Source: Nocardioides aurantiacus (lineage in GTDB: Bacteria > Actinomycetota > Actinomycetes > Propionibacteriales > Nocardioidaceae). Taken from it: a DNA stretch of 64,000 nt. This document shows positions 25,772 through 33,590 of the stretch, one piece after another. The notes below the pieces were generated by a model, which saw only the letters and a program-made list of their open reading frames with translations, was not told the DNA's origin and did not search any database. The translations under genes were made by a program, and so were the position numbers. Within the stretch, counting starts at the first letter, position 1. Every line of letters begins with the position of its first letter. The DNA is taken from contig NZ_RKHO01000001.1 of assembly GCF_003752505.1 (NCBI RefSeq), positions 1,736,001 to 1,800,000 of the forward strand, written 5' to 3'.

Positions 25772-26812
25772 ATGCACGCGCTCGTCTACCACGGTGCCGG
25801 ACGACACAGCTGGGACGAGGTCCCCGACCCGTCCCTCCAGGACGACACCGACGTCATCGTCGGCATCGACGCCGTCACGATCTGCGGCACCGACCTGCAC
25901 GTCCTGCGCGGCGACCTCCCCGAGGTCGCGCCCGGCCGCGTGCTGGGGCACGAGGCCGTGGGCACGGTCGAGGAGGTCGGACCGGCCGTCCGCCAGGTCA
26001 GGCCGGGCGACCGGGTGCTGGTGTCGTGCATCTCGGCCTGCGGCAGCTGCCGTGCCTGCCGCCGCGCGCGCTACGGGCAGTGCAGCGGGGGTGGCGGCTG
26101 GCGACTGGGTCACACCCTCGACGGCGTGCAGGCGGAGTACGCCCGGGTGCCGTTCGCGGACTGGTCCACCTACCGGTTGCCGCGGTCGGTGGACGACGAG
26201 AGCGCCGTGCTGCTGGCGGACGTCCTGCCGACCGCCTACGAGGTGGGCGTGCTGAACGGCCACGTGGGGCCCGGTGACGTCGTCGTGGTGGTGGGCGCCG
26301 GCCCCATCGGCCTCGCCACGGTCGTGACGGCGCGACTGTTCTCCCCCGGTCGCATCGTCGTGGTCGACCCCGCCGCACCACGTCGGGACGCGGCCGCTGC
26401 CCTCGGGGCCGACGTCGTCGTGGGCGACGAGCCCGACTCCGTCCAGGAGCTGGTGGCCAGCCTCACCGACGGCGAGGGCGCTGACGTCGTCGTCGAGGCG
26501 GTCGGCGCACCCGAGAGCTTCGAGCTGTGCACGCGGCTCGTGCGCGCCGGTGGCCGGGTCGCCAACGTCGGGGTCCACGGCGCCCCCGCGTCGTTGCACC
26601 TGGAGTCGCTGTGGGGCAGCGACCTCACCATCACCACCGGCCTCGTCGACACCGGCACCATCCCCACCCTGCTGCGCCTGGTCGCCGACGGACGGCTCGA
26701 CCCCACGTCCCTGGTGACGCACCGATTCGGCCTGACCGAGATCGGACGTGCGTACGACGTGTTCGCCCGTCCCGCCGAGACCGGGGCCGTCAAGGTCGTG
26801 CTGAGCCGCTGA
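25772..26812 (+). CDS. Zinc-dependent alcohol dehydrogenase (MDR family)
   Basis: This 346-aa oxidoreductase should interconvert an alcohol and an aldehyde with NAD(P). The catalytic zinc site is intact: CGTDLH near residue 38 and GHEAVG near residue 60. The structural zinc loop has its four Cys in CISACGSCRACRRARYGQC. The Rossmann motif is VVVVGAGPIGLATVV. The ATG at 25772 follows a strong GAGGAGG ribosome site; the open frame upstream of it is not coding-like. It is divergent from a tandem Usp and lies within the DevR-like cluster, where fermentative alcohol dehydrogenases would help re-oxidise NADH when oxygen is short. That role is inference. Confidence 0.92.
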   Translation: MHALVYHGAGRHSWDEVPDPSLQDDTDVIVGIDAVTICGTDLHVLRGDLPEVAPGRVLGHEAVGTVEEVGPAVRQVRPGDRVLVSCISACGSCRACRRARYGQCSGGGGWRLGHTLDGVQAEYARVPFADWSTYRLPRSVDDESAVLLADVLPTAYEVGVLNGHVGPGDVVVVVGAGPIGLATVVTARLFSPGRIVVVDPAAPRRDAAAALGADVVVGDEPDSVQELVASLTDGEGADVVVEAVGAPESFELCTRLVRAGGRVANVGVHGAPASLHLESLWGSDLTITTGLVDTGTIPTLLRLVADGRLDPTSLVTHRFGLTEIGRAYDVFARPAETGAVKVVLSR

Positions 26813-26834
26813 GTGGGCTGGCCCCGCGGGGGCA

Positions 26835-27560
26835 TCACTGCCGGGGGTCGCTCCCCTGCTCGCCCACCCTCTCGTGGACGAAGCGTCCGAGCGCGTCCGC
26901 GTCGCCCGACGCCAACCACCGCTGCACCCCGGTCGGGTCACGGCGCTCGAGCTCGTCCAGGCACGCCCGCCGCAGGTCGAGCAGCAGGTCGAGGGTCGTG
27001 GGCTCCGTGCGCCGGCCCAGCTCACGCGACGTGGCCAGCCACAGCCGCACCAGGCGACGGGTCGTGCACCCGGACAGCTGCCCGGGGCCACGCGGCAGCG
27101 GTCGCGCGTCGTCCGCCTCGGCCGACCGCCAGGACCGGGCGCGGACGATCTGGTGCAGCGAGGGTGCCGACCCGCTCGGCCGCTGCGTGCGCAGGTGCCG
27201 GCGGAGCCGCTCCCACGACGGCGGAGTCGTGAGCACGACCAGGGCCCACGGCGCCAGCGTCCACGGTCCCAGCAGCTCGACCGACCCTGCCAGCAGGGGG
27301 ACGGCTGCGGCGACGAGCAGCGCCGGCACCACGGTGCGGTGGGGATCCCGTCCTGTCGCGTACGCCACGATCACGGCGTTCAGGCCGACGAGGGCCCAGG
27401 CGGTCAGGAAGGTCGCCAGGACCAGCGCCGCGCCCAGGGTGATCGATCCGAGCGTCCCTGCGGCCACCAGTCCGACGACCCAGGCCCACCACCACACCCG
27501 GAGCAGCGCCACGGCGGCACGCGCCGACCACCGGGACCGCGGCACCCCCGGGCCGCTCAC
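26835..27560 (-). CDS. Membrane protein with four hydrophobic segments, function unknown
   Basis: This is about 241 aa from GTG 27560. The N-terminal half has hydrophobic stretches LLRVWWWAWVVGLVAAGTLG, LVLATFLTAWALVGLNAVIV, VVPALLVAAAVPLLAGSVEL and LAPWALVVLTTPP, then a soluble, Arg-rich C-terminal half with RRLVRLWLATSRELGR and TLDLLLDLRRACLDELERRD, which look helical. I recognise no family, though the C-terminal WLASGDADALGRFV is distinctive. The GTG overlaps the TGA of the slipin-like fragment upstream (GTGA), the reason I preferred it to the ATG at 27623. It lies between the alcohol dehydrogenase and a Usp in the DevR-like cluster. Confidence 0.6.
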   Translation of the reverse strand: MSGPGVPRSRWSARAAVALLRVWWWAWVVGLVAAGTLGSITLGAALVLATFLTAWALVGLNAVIVAYATGRDPHRTVVPALLVAAAVPLLAGSVELLGPWTLAPWALVVLTTPPSWERLRRHLRTQRPSGSAPSLHQIVRARSWRSAEADDARPLPRGPGQLSGCTTRRLVRLWLATSRELGRRTEPTTLDLLLDLRRACLDELERRDPTGVQRWLASGDADALGRFVHERVGEQGSDPRQ

Positions 27561-27769
27561 GGGACCGTGGGGGCCGGTTCCGCGACCGCAGCCGTGGGAC
27601 GGACGTGGCCGGAGGCCTGCCACGGCAGCGTGGGGCCGGCCGACGCGGCGCCCCCCTCCGGCGACACGTCCACGCTGACGTGGTCGCGCGTGATGGTGCC
27701 CTGCGACTGGATGGGCATCGTGACGACGAGCACGAGGCTCGACCAGATGGCGACGGGCATGGCGCGCAC
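27557..27769 (-). pseudogene. Fragment of a slipin/stomatin (band 7) gene
   Basis: A 70-codon open frame contains VTMPIQSQGTITRDHVSVDV at residues 16-35. This reproduces the conserved core of bacterial slipins (roughly VTMPIQSQGIITRDNVSVDV) almost word for word. The rest of the roughly 250-aa family is missing: there is no N-terminal membrane hairpin, and the frame ends in unrelated Pro/Ala-rich sequence. It overlaps the GTG of the downstream membrane-protein gene, so it may still be translated as a leader peptide. I read it as a gene remnant. Confidence 0.6.
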
Positions 27770-27772
27770 TCC

Positions 27773-27889
27773 TCAGGACGGTGGGCCGGACGTGGCCGGA
27801 AGCCGGCCGCGATCGGTGTCCCGGGAACCGGGCGTCTCGGCGCGTCCGGTGACCACCTCGATGGTCACGATCCCGGCGTTCTCACCCAT
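27773..27889 (-). CDS. Very small ORF upstream of the slipin fragment
   Basis: A 38-codon frame starts at ATG 27889 (MGENAGIVTIEVVTGRAETP) and ends 3 bp before the slipin fragment's first ATG. The tight spacing suggests one transcript, but there is no recognised domain and codon evidence is thin. It may be a leader peptide or chance. Confidence 0.25.
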   Translation of the reverse strand: MGENAGIVTIEVVTGRAETPGSRDTDRGRLPATSGPPS

Positions 27890-27977
27890 GTCGGTCCCCC
27901 TGCCGCCGCGTGGGGCCACCTGCTCATCAGACCGACCGTCACGGCCGTGCCGACAGGGCCGAGGGGCCTGGCGGCGC

Positions 27978-27991
27978 GGGGCTCAGGTCCC
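27978..27991. promoter_or_regulatory. Candidate DevR box
   Basis: GGGGCTCAGGTCCC matches GGGNCNNNNGNCCC exactly and lies about 80 bp before the GTG of the downstream Usp gene. Confidence 0.5.
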
Positions 27992-28070
27992 TGCTCCGGC
28001 CCCACGCACCAGGCCAGGCTGGGGCCCGAGGTCGCGTGGGCGACCCTGCGGGCAGGACCGAGGAGGAACC

Positions 28071-28961
28071 GTGCACACCACACCGGGGACCATCGTGGTC
28101 GGCGTCGACGGCTCGGAGCACGCCGACCGGGCGGCCCGCTGGGCGGCCGAGCAGGCGGCCGCCGAGCACCGGACGGTGACGCTCGTGCACACCGTGAGCG
28201 CCGTGACACCGACCTACCTCGACGCCGCCCTCGCCGACCCCCGCACGGCACGCTCGAGGTTGCAGGCCGGCGGCGAACAGGTGCTCGACGCTGCCGCCGC
28301 GGTCGTGGACGCGGCAGCACCGGGTCTCGAGGTCCGCCGGGTGTTCGAGCTCGTGGACACCCGCCAAGGTCTGCTGCAGCTGTCCGAGGACGCCGCCATG
28401 GTGGTCGTCGGCTCCCGTGGCCGGGGGCCGTTGCGGTCGCTGCTCCTGGGCTCGGTGTCGGCGGCCCTGGTCCGGCACGCGAGCTGTCCGGTCACCGTGG
28501 TGCGTCCCGAGCGCGGCGGGACGCCGCGCCACGGTGTCGTGGTGGGGCTGGACGGCTCGGCGGAGTCCCTCCCGGTGCTCGAGCACGCCTACCGCCAGGC
28601 GTCGCTCCACGCCCATCGACTCACGATCCTCCACTGCAGGTGGGACGTCGCACCGGGCACCGCAACTGCCTACCTCGTCCCGGACGACCTGGCCCTGGCC
28701 GACGACGAGCCCGAGGGCCTCGGTCTCGCCGAGGCGACGGCCGGAATGGCCGAGAAGTACCCCGACATGCGGGCCCGTGCGCGGCTGGGACAGGGGCGGG
28801 CGGAGGACGTGCTGGCCCACCTCTCGCACAGCATGGACCTCGTCGTGGTCGGCACCCACCACCACGGCCGCGGCCACCGCGCCCTGGTCGGCTCGGTGTC
28901 CGCCGCGGTCGTCGAGCACGCCTGGTGTCCCGTCACCGTCGTCCCCATGGCGGGGTCCTAG
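28071..28961 (+). CDS. Universal stress protein, tandem Usp domains
   Basis: This is a 296-aa protein with two Usp domains. Domain 1 runs from GTIVVGVDGSEHADRAARWA to VVGSRGRGPLRSLLLGSVSA and ASCPVTVVRP; domain 2 from HGVVVGLDGSAESLPVLEHA to VVGTHHHGRGHRALVGSVSA and AWCPVTVVPM. Both ends carry the G-x2-G-x9-G-S nucleotide loop, so both domains may bind ATP. GTG 28071 is preceded by AGGAGGA. It has a candidate DevR box upstream and is the closest relative here of the Usp at 24530-25471. A role in energy-limited survival is inferred from mycobacterial Usps. Confidence 0.92.
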   Translation: MHTTPGTIVVGVDGSEHADRAARWAAEQAAAEHRTVTLVHTVSAVTPTYLDAALADPRTARSRLQAGGEQVLDAAAAVVDAAAPGLEVRRVFELVDTRQGLLQLSEDAAMVVVGSRGRGPLRSLLLGSVSAALVRHASCPVTVVRPERGGTPRHGVVVGLDGSAESLPVLEHAYRQASLHAHRLTILHCRWDVAPGTATAYLVPDDLALADDEPEGLGLAEATAGMAEKYPDMRARARLGQGRAEDVLAHLSHSMDLVVVGTHHHGRGHRALVGSVSAAVVEHAWCPVTVVPMAGS

Positions 28962-29061
28962 AGGTGGGCACGCATACCGGGCCGTGGCTCGGGATCCTCG
29001 CGCCGTACGCCCTGGGAGGTCCGGCGCCCAGCACGTTCCTGCGACCCGCGGTCCAGGCCTG

Positions 29062-30708
29062 CTAGCGGAGTGGGACCGACCAGGTCACCACGGTGCCCTG
29101 GGGGGACGACTCCACGCGGCACGAGCCGCCGAGCTGGGCCGCACGCTCGCGCATGTTGCCGAGCCCGCTCTCGGACGCGGTGGCCGGGATGCCCGTGCCG
29201 GTGTCGGAGACGACCAGGTCGAGCTGCTCGCCGGCCGTCACCTCCACGCTGATGCTCCTCGCCCCGGAGTGCCGCACCGCGTTCGACAGCGCCTCGGACA
29301 GCACGGCGAGCAGGTGGGGCGCCAGCTGGTGGTCCACGACGGTGCGCAGCGGACCGGTCAGCATCAGCCGCGGCCGGAACTGCAACGTCGTCGCGGCCCG
29401 GTCCACCAGCCCGGTGATCTCGGTCTGGATGTCCCCCGCGCCCTGCCCGGCGCCCAGGTCGAAGATCGAGCGACGGATGTCACCGATGGTGGCGTCGAGG
29501 TCCCTGATGGCCTGCTCCAACCGTTCCCTGACACGGGGAGACCCGGCCAACGGCACCACGCTCTGCAGGCTGAGACCCACCGCGAAGAGACGCTGGATGA
29601 CCAGGTCGTGAAGGTCGCGTCCGATGCGGTCCCGGTCCTCGAAGAGGCTCAGCCGCTGGTGGGCCTCCCGTGCCCGCAGCACGGTCATCGCCAGCGCGGC
29701 CTGCTCGGCGAAGCCCTCCGGGAGCCGCGGGTCGACGATCCGGAACAGGTGCTGGTGCTCCGGCGACCAGGCCAGCGCCAGCGCGCCCTCGACGTGCCGC
29801 CCCGAGCGCAGTGGCACCACGACCGCAGGACCCAGGACCGGCCACCCCGGCAGGTCGCCGGGCACGAGCGCCCGTGGGTCGCGGCGGACGTCGACGACGG
29901 TGATCGACTCACCGCCCCGCACCACCGTGGCCGTCAACGACTGCTCCAGCGGCAGCCGACGCAGGTCCTCCGGAGAGACGCGGGGACCACTCACCGCCCT
30001 GACCTCCAGCGAGCCGTCGGTGTCGACGACGACCCAGGCGACGTCGGCGGCCGCGGCGGCGCGGGCCCGGTCGGCGATCACCTGCAGCGAGTCGGACCCG
30101 GCGGCGTCGGCACCCGAGAGCACGGCGGTGACCTCGGCGGTCGCCGCCAACCAGTTCTCGCGACGTCCGGCCTCCTCGTAGAGCCGTGCGTTCTCGATGG
30201 CGACACCCGCGGCGGAGGCCAGGGCGACCACCACGTCCTCGTCCAGGTCGTCGAAGTCGCCGCCCCCGGACTTCTCGGTCAGGTAGAGGTTGCCGAACAC
30301 CCGGTCGCGCGTCCGCACCGGGACACCGAGGAAGGAGTGCATCGGCGGGTGGCCGGCCGGGAACCCGAAGGACTCCGGGTGCGCGCCGAGGTCGTGCAGC
30401 CGCAACGGCTCGGGTCGGTCGATGAGGAGCCCGAGGATGCCGTGCCCGGTGGGGAGGTGCCCGATCTCGACGACCTGCGACTCCGCCATGCCGCGGTGGA
30501 TGAACGTGCGCAGGCCCTGCCGGGGCGGGGTGTCCAGGACCCCGAGCGCGGTGTACCGCGCCCCGGTCAGCTCGCGTGCGATCTCCACGATGCGGGCCAG
30601 CACGCCGTCCAGCGTGAGGTCGGCCGACATGGAGACCACGGCACTGAGCAGCAGCCGCAGCCGGGCCCGCTCCTCCCCGGGGGCGTGCTCGTCCGGGGCC
30701 GGGCTCAC
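29062..30708 (-). CDS. devS: DevS/DosS-like GAF sensor histidine kinase
   Basis: This 548-aa cytoplasmic kinase has GAF-A (about 30-175), GAF-B (about 195-340), HisKA_3 and HATPase_c domains. GAF-A contains GFPAGHPPMHSFLGVPVRTR and GNLYLTEKSGGG, nearly matching mycobacterial DevS/DosT; His120 sits where the haem-binding His region of those sensors lies, so it may sense oxygen, NO or redox state. The phosphoacceptor is His367 in RIGRDLHDLVIQRLFAVG. The ATPase has an N-box LSEALSNAVRHSGA and G-boxes DTGTGIP and GLGNMRERAAQLGG. GTG 30708 overlaps the devR stop codon (GTGA); the long open frame upstream is a shadow of devR. No transmembrane segment is present. Confidence 0.9.
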   Translation of the reverse strand: MSPAPDEHAPGEERARLRLLLSAVVSMSADLTLDGVLARIVEIARELTGARYTALGVLDTPPRQGLRTFIHRGMAESQVVEIGHLPTGHGILGLLIDRPEPLRLHDLGAHPESFGFPAGHPPMHSFLGVPVRTRDRVFGNLYLTEKSGGGDFDDLDEDVVVALASAAGVAIENARLYEEAGRRENWLAATAEVTAVLSGADAAGSDSLQVIADRARAAAAADVAWVVVDTDGSLEVRAVSGPRVSPEDLRRLPLEQSLTATVVRGGESITVVDVRRDPRALVPGDLPGWPVLGPAVVVPLRSGRHVEGALALAWSPEHQHLFRIVDPRLPEGFAEQAALAMTVLRAREAHQRLSLFEDRDRIGRDLHDLVIQRLFAVGLSLQSVVPLAGSPRVRERLEQAIRDLDATIGDIRRSIFDLGAGQGAGDIQTEITGLVDRAATTLQFRPRLMLTGPLRTVVDHQLAPHLLAVLSEALSNAVRHSGARSISVEVTAGEQLDLVVSDTGTGIPATASESGLGNMRERAAQLGGSCRVESSPQGTVVTWSVPLR

Positions 30709-31370
30709 CGCTGCGGGTGCTTGAGCGAGAAGATCGCCGCCTGGGTGCGGCTCTCGAGCCCCAGCTTGGCCAGCATCGACGACACGTAGTTCTTCACCGT
30801 CTTCTCGGCGAGGAACATGGCCTCGGCCATCTGACGGTTCGTCATGCCCTCGCCGATGAGCCCGAGGATGCGCAGCTCCTGCTCGGTCAGCTGCTCCAGC
30901 GCCGGGTCGGACCGGGGCCCCTCGCGCAGCCGTTCCAGCACCTGGGCGGTGACCGCGGGGTCGAGCATCGACTGCCCGGCTGCCACCCGTCGTACGGTGT
31001 CGAGGAGGTCGTTGCCGCCGACCTGCTTGAGGATGTAGCCCGCCGCGCCGGCCATGATGGCGGCGAACAGCGCGTCGTCGTCGTCGTACGAGGTCAGGAT
31101 CAGTGCCTTGATCTCGGGGTTGCGCGACCGGATCTCGCGGCACACGTCGATCCCCGAACCGTCCGGCAGCCGGGCGTCGAGGATCGCCACGTGGGGCCGG
31201 GTCGCCGGTATCCGACGCTGCGCCTCGGCCGCGAGGCCGGACTCCCCCACGACGACGATGTCGTCCGTGCTCTCCAGCAGGTCCCGGATCCCGCGTCGGA
31301 CGATCTCGTGGTCGTCGAGCAGGTACACGCGCACTGGATCCGCGCTGCCGGGGGTGGACGCGTCAGCCAT
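30705..31370 (-). CDS. devR: DevR/DosR-like NarL-family response regulator
   Basis: This 221-aa regulator is the partner of the kinase encoded directly downstream. The receiver domain starts VRVYLLDDHEIVRRGIRDLL; the phosphoacceptor Asp lies in HVAILDARLPDGSG, and the switch Thr/Lys in LILTSYDDD and GYILKQVGG. The C-terminal LuxR helix-turn-helix reads LTEQELRILGLIGEGMTNRQ, then MAEAMFLAEKTVKNYVSSML AKL, close to mycobacterial DevR, including the Lys-Asn helix that reads the DNA. It likely controls the surrounding Usp, Acg and dehydrogenase genes through GGGNCNNNNGNCCC sites. A one-mismatch site 57 bp upstream suggests autoregulation. Confidence 0.92.
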   Translation of the reverse strand: MADASTPGSADPVRVYLLDDHEIVRRGIRDLLESTDDIVVVGESGLAAEAQRRIPATRPHVAILDARLPDGSGIDVCREIRSRNPEIKALILTSYDDDDALFAAIMAGAAGYILKQVGGNDLLDTVRRVAAGQSMLDPAVTAQVLERLREGPRSDPALEQLTEQELRILGLIGEGMTNRQMAEAMFLAEKTVKNYVSSMLAKLGLESRTQAAIFSLKHPQR

Positions 31371-31426
31371 GGTGCGAATCTAGTCCTCCCCGGCCGTGGT
31401 GGCGATGGCCCCGGACCTCGGCCTCC

Positions 31427-31440
31427 AGGACCTTCGACCC
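31427..31440. promoter_or_regulatory. Candidate DevR box (one mismatch) between devR and the second Acg gene
   Basis: AGGACCTTCGACCC fits the relaxed DevR core with one mismatch. It lies 57 bp before devR and 70 bp before the divergent small ORF, so it could serve both directions. Confidence 0.4.
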
Positions 31441-31509
31441 TGCTCGGGCGACGCGGCGAATACGACCCTGGGGCTCGGAGACGCACCGACACCGGCAGGG
31501 GTGGGGACC

Positions 31510-31632
31510 ATGCGCGCGGAGGAGGTGGCGGGCACGCTCACCGCCCTGCTGGACCCCGTCCGCGCGGGCGGGCACGACGTCGTCATGGCCCGGCCCGAGG
31601 TCGCCGGGCTGCTGCTCGGCGGAGTGCCGTGA
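31510..31632 (+). CDS. Small ORF coupled to the second Acg-type nitroreductase
   Basis: This 40-aa frame begins MRAEEVAGTLTALLDPVRAG and ends in GLLLGGVP. Its TGA overlaps the GTG start of the nitroreductase gene (GTGA), the same coupling used throughout this cluster. I recognise no domain. It could be a real small protein or a leader peptide. Confidence 0.4.
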   Translation: MRAEEVAGTLTALLDPVRAGGHDVVMARPEVAGLLLGGVP

Positions 31633-32600
31633 CCGCGCCCGCCGTGGAACAGCTGCGGCGGGTGGTCGAGCTGGCGTGCCGGGCCCCCAGCGTGCACAAC
31701 AGCCAGCCGTGGCGGTGGCGTGCCCACGACGGAGGCTCCCTCGAGCTGTGGGCCGATCGCTCACGACAGCTGACCATCGCCGATCCGCAGGGGCGCGATC
31801 TGGCCCTCAGCTGCGGCGCCGCCATCCACCACGCCGTCACGTGCGGTCCGGCCCTGGGCCTGTGGGGCCGCGTCGAGCTCGCGCCCGACCCCTCCCGGAC
31901 CGACCTGCTGGCCCGGCTCGGCTTCGAGGTGGGAGTCGTCGCTGCCGACGCAGCGGACCGGCTGCTGACCCTCGAACGGCGGTCCACCGACCGGCGTCGC
32001 TTCACCCGCTGGCCCGTCCCGCGGCCGCGGCTGCTGGAGCTGGCGGCCGCGGCGGTGCCGTGGGGTGCCTCGGCGGTCCCCGTCACCGCGTCGGGCGAGC
32101 GAGCCCGCGCCGAGGTGCTCGTGCTGCGCGCCCAGGAGGAGCAGGCTCGGGATCCGGCGCTGGTGGAGGAGCAGCGGGGGTGGCTGGACCACGGCCGGGC
32201 CGACGGCATCGTCGGCCGGGTCGCCGCACCGACGCGCAGCCCGCGTCCCGAGCTCCCCCACCGCTCCCGGTCCGACACCACGGACCTCGTGCCCCGGCTG
32301 CTGGACGGCACGGACGGGCTGCTCGTGCTGTGCACGGCGAGTGACGACCAGCTCCACTGGCTACGCGCCGGCGCCGCCTTGAGCGCGGTGTGGTTCGGGG
32401 CCACGCGGAGCGGTCTGTCCCTGGTGCCCCTCAGCCAGGTCGTGGAGGTCGCGACGACCCGACGCGACCTCCGGCGCGAGGTCCTGTCCGGCGCGGCGCA
32501 CCCGCAGCTGCTGCTGCGCGTCGGCTGGCAGGAGATCGGACGCGCCACGATGCCGCGCACTCCACGCCGACCTCTGCACGAGGTGCTCGACTGGCTCTAG
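31629..32600 (+). CDS. Acg-type nitroreductase family protein (second copy)
   Basis: This 323-aa protein is a paralogue of the one at 22778-23767. It has LACRAPSVHNSQPWRWRAHD near the N-terminus, LTLERRSTDRRRFTRWPVPR in the middle and RAGAALSAVWFGATRSGLSL in the C-terminal half, the Acg pattern. It should bind FMN, but catalytic activity is not assured. It is divergent from devR with a near-match DevR site between, matching the arrangement of acg in mycobacterial DosR regulons. Its TAG and the stop codon of the convergent Usp gene share one CTAG. Confidence 0.88.
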   Translation: MTAPAVEQLRRVVELACRAPSVHNSQPWRWRAHDGGSLELWADRSRQLTIADPQGRDLALSCGAAIHHAVTCGPALGLWGRVELAPDPSRTDLLARLGFEVGVVAADAADRLLTLERRSTDRRRFTRWPVPRPRLLELAAAAVPWGASAVPVTASGERARAEVLVLRAQEEQARDPALVEEQRGWLDHGRADGIVGRVAAPTRSPRPELPHRSRSDTTDLVPRLLDGTDGLLVLCTASDDQLHWLRAGAALSAVWFGATRSGLSLVPLSQVVEVATTRRDLRREVLSGAAHPQLLLRVGWQEIGRATMPRTPRRPLHEVLDWL

Positions 32601-33562
32601 GTCGCCCGACGCCCGGGACCATGGCCCCCGCGCGACGACGGCGTCGTCCCGAGCGGCCGCGGGACGGCCGCGTCCCGTCCCACCGGGTCCACGACCACGA
32701 CCGGGCAGCTCGCGTGGTTCAGCACCGCCCGGGTCACCGGTCCCAGGTGCGAGCCCCACGGCAGCGTCGGCTCGTGCCGGCCCACCACGACGCGTCCCAC
32801 GTCGTGCGACTGGGCCACCAGGACGTCCGCCGGCCGACCGTGGACCACCACCACCTCGTGCGGAACCTGCTCGAACTCCGCCACCAGGTCGGCGAAGCCG
32901 TGTCGCAGCTGCGCGGCGAGCGCCGACGACTGCGCGCGCTCCACCTGGCTGCCGAACGCGTCGACGTCGAAGGCCGGTGACCAGAACCACGCCTGCACCA
33001 GTCGGACGCGTCCTCCGACGAGCCGGGCCTGCTCGAAGGCGTGCCGCACCACCTGGGCCGAGCTGACCGGGTCCTCCACCCCGACCACGACCACGTCGCT
33101 CGGGGCGGGGTCCTCACCCCACCCGTCCGGTACGGCGACCACCGGGGCGTGGGCCCGGGAGGCGACTCCGTTGGTGACCGAGAGGGTCGGGACCGCGTGG
33201 GTCCGTCCCATCCGGTGGTGCTGCAGCACCACGAGGGCGGCGTGCTCGCTCACCCCCACCAGGGCACCGACCACCGGGCCGTGCGCGATCTCGGTGCTGA
33301 CCGTCGCCGTGGCGTCGAGGAGCTCGGTGACGCGGCGTCCGCACTCGTGGAGGAACTCGGCCCCGATGCGTCGCCACTCGCCCTCCACCAGGTGCACGTC
33401 CACGTCGCCGGTCGGGCCTACCCACAGCGGCCCCACCGCCACGGCGAGGTGCACCCCGCACCCTCGACGCCGGGCCTCCGCGGCGGCCAGCTCGAGCGAG
33501 GCCGTGCAGTCCTCACCCGGGCTGACGCACACCAGCACCTTGTGCGGCTCGATGTCCATCAT
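32597..33562 (-). CDS. Universal stress protein, tandem Usp domains (divergent)
   Basis: This is about 321 aa from ATG 33562 (or 33559). Domain 1 starts HKVLVCVSPGEDCTASLELA and is atypical: its end reads VVLQHHRMGR and AHAPVVAVPDG, without the G-rich ATP loop. Domain 2 starts SDVVVVGVEDPVSSAQVVRH and ends VVVGRHEPTLPWGSHLGPVT, then NHASCPVVVVDPV, with a partly conserved loop. It lies 28 bp downstream of another Usp gene on the same strand, so they form an operon, and it converges on the second Acg gene. It may have diverged to a non-ATP-binding role. Confidence 0.85.
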   Translation of the reverse strand: MMDIEPHKVLVCVSPGEDCTASLELAAAEARRRGCGVHLAVAVGPLWVGPTGDVDVHLVEGEWRRIGAEFLHECGRRVTELLDATATVSTEIAHGPVVGALVGVSEHAALVVLQHHRMGRTHAVPTLSVTNGVASRAHAPVVAVPDGWGEDPAPSDVVVVGVEDPVSSAQVVRHAFEQARLVGGRVRLVQAWFWSPAFDVDAFGSQVERAQSSALAAQLRHGFADLVAEFEQVPHEVVVVHGRPADVLVAQSHDVGRVVVGRHEPTLPWGSHLGPVTRAVLNHASCPVVVVDPVGRDAAVPRPLGTTPSSRGGHGPGRRAT

Positions 33563-33590
33563 CGTCGTCTCCCTCGTCCCGCGGTCACTC

